40,684 nt of DNA from Elusimicrobia bacterium RIFOXYD2_FULL_34_15 (GTDB lineage Bacteria; Elusimicrobiota; UBA8919), in NCBI GenBank assembly GCA_001800605.1, contig MGVS01000069.1, positions 1 to 40,684 of the forward strand, written 5' to 3'. This document shows, in pieces, positions 35,149 through 40,684 of this stretch. Position 1 is the first letter of the stretch, and each line of letters begins with the position of its first letter. The translations under genes and the position numbers were made by a program. The notes beneath the pieces are model-generated. The model saw nothing but the letters and a program-made list of their open reading frames with translations, made no database searches and was not told the DNA's origin.

Positions 35149-36354
35149 ATGCTAAGTTATAAAAACAACCAGTTATTTGTTGATAGCGTTCCGGTTTCTA
35201 TTTTAGCAAATAAAACGGATACACCGTTTTATTTATATAGCAAAAACAAATTATCGGAAAAATATAATGAAATTAATAATGCTTTTTCAAAAGTAAATCA
35301 CATAATTTGTTATGCAACTAAAGCAAACGAAAACGTATATTTATTAAAAATCCTTGCTAAAAAAGGCTGCGGTTGCGATATCGTTTCCATCGGCGAATTA
35401 AATCTTGCGCTAAAAGCCGGCATCAATCCTAAAAAAATTGTTTTTGCGGGCGTAGGAAAAAGAGATGATGAAATAAAATTAGCAATAAAATCAGGTATAC
35501 TGATGTTTAATATTGAATCAATACCTGAACTTTATAGGATTGACAAAATTGCAAAAGCGCTTAACAAAATTGCAAGGATAGCTTTCCGAGTAAATCCGGA
35601 TATTGATGCAAAGACACATCCTCATATAACCACCGGGCTTTCGCATAATAAATTCGGATTATGTTTTGATGAAGCATTTGATGGATATATATTGGCCAAG
35701 TCGCTGAAAAATATCGAAATAGCCGGGATTCACACGCATATTGGCTCGCAAATAACCGATATAGATTCGTTTATACTTGCATCAAAAAAAATGTCGAGTT
35801 ATATTTCAAAACTAAAATCTGCAGGAATAAAATTAAAATACATTGATATGGGCGGCGGATTAGGAATAAAATACAAAGATGAAAAAGTGATAAATCCTGT
35901 AGATTATGCAGATGCAATTTTAAAATATCTACCCGGAAACTATACAATAATATTAGAACCGGGAAGATTTTTAGTTGCTGAAACCGGCGTATTGATTACA
36001 AAAGTAATTTATGTTAAAAAAACAGCAAAAAAGAATTTTTTAGTAGTAGATGCCGGAATGAACGATTTAGTCAGGCCTGCGATTTATGGTGCATATCATG
36101 AAATAATTCCGGTTAAATGGAAAAACGGCAAGAAACATAATTGGGATGTAGTTGGTCCTATTTGTGAATCTTCTGATGTATTTGCAAAAGACCGCTCGAT
36201 GCCGCTTGCTTCAGAAGGCGATTATCTTGCGATATTATGTGCAGGTGCATATGGGTATTCAATGTCTTCAAATTATAATATGCGGCCTCGTCCGGCAGAA
36301 ATAATAGTTGAAGATAATAAATATAAAGTGATAAGGGATAAAGAAAAGTTATAA
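35149..36354 (+). CDS. lysA: Diaminopimelate decarboxylase
   Basis: HIICYATKANENVYLLKILAKKGCGCDIVSIGEL, HTHIGSQITD, DMGGGLGIKY, LEPGRFLVAETG, CAGAYGYSMSSNYNMRPRPAE; start by GGGGAG SD before ATG 35149. Confidence 0.95.
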   Translation: MLSYKNNQLFVDSVPVSILANKTDTPFYLYSKNKLSEKYNEINNAFSKVNHIICYATKANENVYLLKILAKKGCGCDIVSIGELNLALKAGINPKKIVFAGVGKRDDEIKLAIKSGILMFNIESIPELYRIDKIAKALNKIARIAFRVNPDIDAKTHPHITTGLSHNKFGLCFDEAFDGYILAKSLKNIEIAGIHTHIGSQITDIDSFILASKKMSSYISKLKSAGIKLKYIDMGGGLGIKYKDEKVINPVDYADAILKYLPGNYTIILEPGRFLVAETGVLITKVIYVKKTAKKNFLVVDAGMNDLVRPAIYGAYHEIIPVKWKNGKKHNWDVVGPICESSDVFAKDRSMPLASEGDYLAILCAGAYGYSMSSNYNMRPRPAEIIVEDNKYKVIRDKEKL

Positions 36355-36377
36355 TTCTGATTTATAGAGGGAATAAA

Positions 36378-37217
36378 ATGCAAAAAATAAACTTTGCAAA
36401 AATGTCGGGTAGCGGTAATGATTTTGTTGTATTGGACAATAGAAAAAAAATTGTAAAAAATCTGTCAAATTTTGCTAAAAAATACTGCCATAGAAAGTTT
36501 GGTATTGGTGCTGACGGTATTTTGCTTGTTGAAAATTCTAAAATTGCAGATTTCAAAATGATATATTATAATTCAGATGGTTCGCGCGCGTCTTTTTGCG
36601 GTAATGGAGCAAGATGTATTTCTTTATTTGCATATATTAAAAAGATTGCTCACCAAAAGATGACGTTTGAATCCGATGCCGGCATTATTTCTGCAGAAAT
36701 TAAAAATGACATGAAATGTCATTGCGAGCGATCCGCCAGCTGGCGGAGAGCGTGGCAATCCTATTGTATAAAAATAAAAATGCCATCCCCAAAAGATATA
36801 AAACAAAATATAAAAATCGGAATTGACAAAAAAAATTTGGATGTATCATACATCAACACCGGTGTTCCGCATGTTGTATTATTTATAAACAATATAAAAA
36901 ATATTGATGTAGATAATCTTGGCAGAAAAATAAGATATCACAAGCAATTTCAGCCCCGGGGTGCAAATGCAGATTTTGTAAAAATATTAGGAAAAAATAA
37001 AATTCAGGTAAGGACTTACGAACGGGGTGTTGAAGGTGAAACTCTTGCCTGCGGGACCGGCGTGGTTGCTTCTTCGGTAATATCTATTACAAAAGGCCTT
37101 GTTTTATCGCCGGTAAATGTCTTAACTCATGGTGGAGAAATATTAAAGGTCTATCATGACTGCTGTAATACCTTTTTTGAAGGAAAGGTTTATATAACAT
37201 TCGAAGGCAGAATATAA
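36378..37217 (+). CDS. dapF: Diaminopimelate epimerase carrying an in-frame palindromic-element insertion
   Basis: MSGSGNDFVVLD, CGNGARC, GVEGETLACGTGVVAS; insertion MKCHCERSASWRRAWQS. Confidence 0.93.
   Translation: MQKINFAKMSGSGNDFVVLDNRKKIVKNLSNFAKKYCHRKFGIGADGILLVENSKIADFKMIYYNSDGSRASFCGNGARCISLFAYIKKIAHQKMTFESDAGIISAEIKNDMKCHCERSASWRRAWQSYCIKIKMPSPKDIKQNIKIGIDKKNLDVSYINTGVPHVVLFINNIKNIDVDNLGRKIRYHKQFQPRGANADFVKILGKNKIQVRTYERGVEGETLACGTGVVASSVISITKGLVLSPVNVLTHGGEILKVYHDCCNTFFEGKVYITFEGRI
36707..36762. repeat. Palindromic element inside dapF (TGACATGAAATGTCATTGCGAGCGATCCGCCAGCTGGCGGAGAGCGTGGCAATCC)
   Basis: Contains perfect TCCGCCAGCTGGCGGA palindrome (36732-36747) and TGACAT-GAA-ATGTCA hairpin. 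Confidence 0.85.
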
Positions 37218-37239
37218 TAAAGGCAGGCAAAGGGGTAAC

Positions 37240-37359
37240 CCGCCACTGAATCGTTGGCGAGGTACCTCGCTAGGCGGCTTAAAACTCTTTGAGTTTTAAG
37301 CCAGCGACCCTCCCGCTTCGCCAAAGCGAAGCGAGTCGGGCAGTCGCCTGCGGCGACTG
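37240..37359. repeat. Cluster of four consecutive hairpins/palindromes between dapF and ybaB
   Basis: GCGAGGTACCTCGC 37257-37270; GGCTTAAAACTC-TTT-GAGTTTTAAGCC 37276-37302; CGCTTCGC-CAAA-GCGAAGCG 37314-37333; CAGTCGCC-TGC-GGCGACTG 37341-37359. Confidence 0.85.
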
Positions 37360-37372
37360 GGTAGGAGATTTT

Positions 37373-37630
37373 ATGTTTGATAAATTGAAGCAATTGAAAC
37401 AACTGAAAGATTTACAGAGTATGCTTTCACAGGAAAGAGTAGAAGTTGAAAAAGATGGAGTCAAAGTAGTTATTAACGGCAAATTGGAAGTTGAAAGCGT
37501 TCAGGTAAACCCTGCTTTAGACAAAGAAAAACAGGAAAAAATCTTAAAAGATTGTTTTAACGACGCAATCAAAAGAATTAATTTCAGTATCGCACAAAAA
37601 ATGGCTAAAATACCAGGGATGGGGCTGTAA
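37373..37630 (+). CDS. YbaB/EbfC family nucleoid-associated protein
   Basis: MFDKLKQLKQLKDLQSMLSQERVEVEKDGVKVVINGKLEVESVQVNP; TAGGAG SD before ATG 37373; track start 37289 reads through a repeat. Confidence 0.88.
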   Translation: MFDKLKQLKQLKDLQSMLSQERVEVEKDGVKVVINGKLEVESVQVNPALDKEKQEKILKDCFNDAIKRINFSIAQKMAKIPGMGL

Positions 37631-37684
37631 ATAATATTTAAAAGTAAGATTCCCTGCCTGCCGGCAGGTTCGTTATCATTCAGA

Positions 37685-38275
37685 ATGACAAAAGTTGAAT
37701 TATTTCTCGGTGATATTACAGAACTAAAAGTTGACGCAATTGTTAACGCTGCAAATACAACACTTTTAGGAGGCGGCGGAGTTGACGGTGCGATTCACAG
37801 AGCAGCCGGGCCAAAACTTTTAGAAGAATGCAAAAAACTTAACGGTTGCAAAACCGGTGAAGCAAAGATTACAAAAGGATATAATCTACCCGCAAAATAT
37901 GTTATTCATACCGTAGGCCTTGTCTGGCGAGGCGGCAATTCTGGTGAAGAAAAATTGCTGGCATCCTGTTATAAAAATTCTTTAGAGTTAGCAGTCAACC
38001 CCATTAGAGAAATAGCTAATGACCCAAAAAATATTAATTTCACTTATGCAGTAGATAATGAATTCTCTAACAGGACAAAGAATAATATCAAATCAATCGC
38101 CTTCCCATCAATTTCAACCGGTGCTTATGGATTCCCGATAGAGAAAGCGGCACCGATTGCTCTAAATGAAGTGAAGAATTTTATAGTAAAAGATAATAGT
38201 TTAGAAAAAATTATTTTCGTATTATTTTCAGAAAATGATTTAAAAATATATACCGATTTTTATAAAAATTTTTGA
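37685..38275 (+). CDS. Macro-domain protein (O-acetyl-ADP-ribose deacetylase-like) with insertion
   Basis: [58 protein letters not shown]. Confidence 0.92.
   Translation: MTKVELFLGDITELKVDAIVNAANTTLLGGGGVDGAIHRAAGPKLLEECKKLNGCKTGEAKITKGYNLPAKYVIHTVGLVWRGGNSGEEKLLASCYKNSLELAVNPIREIANDPKNINFTYAVDNEFSNRTKNNIKSIAFPSISTGAYGFPIEKAAPIALNEVKNFIVKDNSLEKIIFVLFSENDLKIYTDFYKNF
37998..38076. repeat. Probable in-frame ACCCCRTTAGAGAA-type palindromic element within the macro-domain gene
   Basis: Left ACCCCATTAGAGAAAT; right AATTCTCTAACAGGAC is an imperfect inverted match. Confidence 0.5.
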
Positions 38276-38289
38276 TTAAGGGAGGAATA

Positions 38290-40566
38290 ATGAATCCTAA
38301 AAGAGTTTTTAAAAGTTTTTTGTTTTTTATTTTATTGGCTGCTAATTTGTATGCAGGCGACCGCCAGTTATTTCTTAAACAAACACGCGAGTGGAATTAC
38401 GATGATCCGAACAAAGGTACTCCTTATGCGGTTTGGTTAAGTTCAAGCGGAGAGTTACCGCCGGATTTTGATACAATGCCATCGCTTCCTTTTGCACCGG
38501 ATTTACTTATGTTAAATGAAGGTAAGCCGAATGCTGTACCGGTAACAACAGTTGAACAATGGCAGCAAAAAAAAGCGGAAATGAAAACGGAAATTATGAA
38601 ATGGATTACAGGAACCGTACCGTCTGCTCCCGGTAAAATAAAAGTTAAAGAAGTAACGGAAGAAAAAGACGGAGTTAATACGCTTCGTAAATTAAAATTA
38701 GTTTTTGGTCCTAAATATGCAGCACATATGCATGTTCAAATGCTTATCCCTCCGGGCAAGGGACCATTTCCCGTTTTAATGGGTCCAACTGGCTGGGATG
38801 TTATGAAGGAAGCTAACAACCGTAATTATATTGTGTGTATGTATGCCGGTTCAGATAAAGACAATGACAGTTGGGAATATAAAGATATTTGGCCGGAATA
38901 TGATTTTAGCGATTTGATGCGCCGCGCATGGGGGGCATCGCGGGTTGTAGATTATTTGTATACTTTAAAAATTGTAGACAAAAGCAAAATTGCAATTACC
39001 GGGCATTCCCGGAACGGTAAGCAGGCGCTTTGGGCCGCGGCATTCGACGAAAGGATAACAGGTGCAGCACCGAATTGCGGGGGAACATTTGGAGAGAATT
39101 TAATAAGATACAGTCCGGATAAATATAACACAGAACCATTACGCGGAATTACCGGCGGTTATCCATATTGGGCAAACCCGAGAGTTAGATTTTTTGTAGG
39201 ACGCGAGTATAAATTACCGGTAGATATGAATTCGATTCAGTCGCTTGTCGCACCGCGTGCACTTGTACTTGGCACAGCTATTAATGATGTCGGTGGGGGA
39301 CCCTGGGGTATTGAACAGTCCTATTTTTCAGTTAAACGTGTTTATAATCTTCTGAAAAAAGAAGATAACTTGTCTATGCTCCCCCGTTTTGGCGGGCACG
39401 ATTTTAGTAAGCCGGCTATCGATTTTTATTTGGATTTTTTTGATTATGCGTGGGGGCGGAGTACGAAAAAACCCGAAATAAAATTCTTTTATAACTATTC
39501 TTTTGAAAAATGGAAGCAATTAAGCGGTGATCAGATTAATTTAGCTATATATCCTGTAAAGACAACGGATGATTTACTTAAAGATGATAATGGAAACTTG
39601 GTTATTGATAAGAAAGATTGGGAAAAGAAAAAAGCAGGCATCAAAAATCAGATAAAATGGGCAATAGGCACTAAGCCGGCAAATTATAGTTTTACGCCGG
39701 TACCAAACCGCGATTTTGGTCAGGCAGCGGAAAAACCGCTTGCTTCTTCTAGTATGGGATTATCTGAAATTACAGTTAATGATTCAACCGGAAAATATTT
39801 ATATATTGGATATTTATACTATCCGATAAATAGTAAAAATTATCCGGTTGTAATATATTTAAATCCGCTTGCTCATTCCACGGGTTTTAATAGGGAAATG
39901 CAGGCGCCAATGCTAAAAATGTTTATCGAAAAGGGAATAGCCATTTTTGGTATGGATATGATTGGCTGCGGAAAACGCGTGGAAGAGGTTACAGACTTTT
40001 ATGCCAAATATCCGTATTGGACAAAAATGGGTAAAATGATAGACGATGTTAAATGTGCGGTTGACGTGTTGGAAACTCAATCTTCCGTAAACAAGAAGAA
40101 AATTTATGTGTTCGGTTATTCTATGGGTGGAGCGGTTGCACTTTGTTCAACTGTATTTGACGATCGTATTAGTGGTGTTGCTACACTTTGCGGGTTTACG
40201 CCATTGCGTACCGCAACGGCAGAAAAGGGTATTGAGGGTATTTACGCTTATTCACATTTGCAAGGGCTTTTACCAAGGTTAGGATATTTTGTGAACGGGA
40301 ACGAAAGCCGCATTCCGTTTGACTTTAATGAAATAATCGCAAGTATTGCACCAAGACCTGTTTTGATTGACGCGCCACTATGGGACGAAGATGCGGTTGT
40401 TCCGGATGTTGTAAAATCGGTTGAAAGTGCAAAGAAAGTTTATGAAATCTATAAAAAAGCCGATAATCTTGTATTGAAAACACCTGATGATTGGAATCAT
40501 ATAGTATATGCTACAGAACTTCAAAACGAAATCACTGATTTCTTTGTCGGAATTTCCAGCAAATAA
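38290..40566 (+). CDS. Secreted tandem alpha/beta-hydrolase: CE15-like esterase domain plus second hydrolase domain
   Basis: Signal peptide; GHSRNGKQALWAAAFDERITGAAPNCGG (CE15-like serine motif), GGHDF; second module GYSMGGAVALCSTVFDDRISGVATLCG and DDWNHI; GGGAGG SD before ATG 38290. Confidence 0.8.
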   Translation: MNPKRVFKSFLFFILLAANLYAGDRQLFLKQTREWNYDDPNKGTPYAVWLSSSGELPPDFDTMPSLPFAPDLLMLNEGKPNAVPVTTVEQWQQKKAEMKTEIMKWITGTVPSAPGKIKVKEVTEEKDGVNTLRKLKLVFGPKYAAHMHVQMLIPPGKGPFPVLMGPTGWDVMKEANNRNYIVCMYAGSDKDNDSWEYKDIWPEYDFSDLMRRAWGASRVVDYLYTLKIVDKSKIAITGHSRNGKQALWAAAFDERITGAAPNCGGTFGENLIRYSPDKYNTEPLRGITGGYPYWANPRVRFFVGREYKLPVDMNSIQSLVAPRALVLGTAINDVGGGPWGIEQSYFSVKRVYNLLKKEDNLSMLPRFGGHDFSKPAIDFYLDFFDYAWGRSTKKPEIKFFYNYSFEKWKQLSGDQINLAIYPVKTTDDLLKDDNGNLVIDKKDWEKKKAGIKNQIKWAIGTKPANYSFTPVPNRDFGQAAEKPLASSSMGLSEITVNDSTGKYLYIGYLYYPINSKNYPVVIYLNPLAHSTGFNREMQAPMLKMFIEKGIAIFGMDMIGCGKRVEEVTDFYAKYPYWTKMGKMIDDVKCAVDVLETQSSVNKKKIYVFGYSMGGAVALCSTVFDDRISGVATLCGFTPLRTATAEKGIEGIYAYSHLQGLLPRLGYFVNGNESRIPFDFNEIIASIAPRPVLIDAPLWDEDAVVPDVVKSVESAKKVYEIYKKADNLVLKTPDDWNHIVYATELQNEITDFFVGISSK

Positions 40567-40684
40567 TCGTGAATCAATATGGTTTAAAATAATTAACCTA
40601 AAGAATAAAAATTTTAAAAATTCAAGGTGATGTCAAGTATTTTGTGTAAGTTTAGAAAAATTTTTAATTAAGGGCTTACCCTCC

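Overview
AT-rich (by eye) chromosomal segment from a Gram-negative bacterium. Support for that comes from an LpxL-type acyltransferase, an O-antigen ligase, a TolC-like protein, an OmpA-like protein, LysA and DapF. Taxonomy cannot be fixed without searches; an uncultured or MAG-type lineage is only a guess. About 34 genes lie almost entirely on the + strand, many with start/stop overlaps. Content: DUF4276 protein, class II aldolase, CBM48 protein, GH57-derived protein, HtrA, a histidine kinase / LysM-FecR / receiver module, O-antigen ligase, LpxL, tRNA-Ser(CGA), OmpA, ThiL, a block of large membrane proteins (GT39-like, membrane spermidine-synthase-like, YfhO), TsaE, TsaB, RimI, TPR-LolB, MBL-TPR, an orphan DnaE-type PHP protein, ArgG, ArgH, TolC, patatin, LysA, DapF, YbaB, a macro-domain protein and a tandem esterase. 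No classical defence island, CRISPR array, prophage or transposase gene was seen. The most unusual signal is a dense population of small dispersed palindromic elements from several families. They sit directly after stop codons, abut the tRNA 3' end, supply start regions, and appear to have entered coding sequences in frame (dapF, probably the macro-domain gene). Several also appear to encode lipoprotein or signal-peptide regions (TolC-like, LysM/FecR, two TPR proteins).
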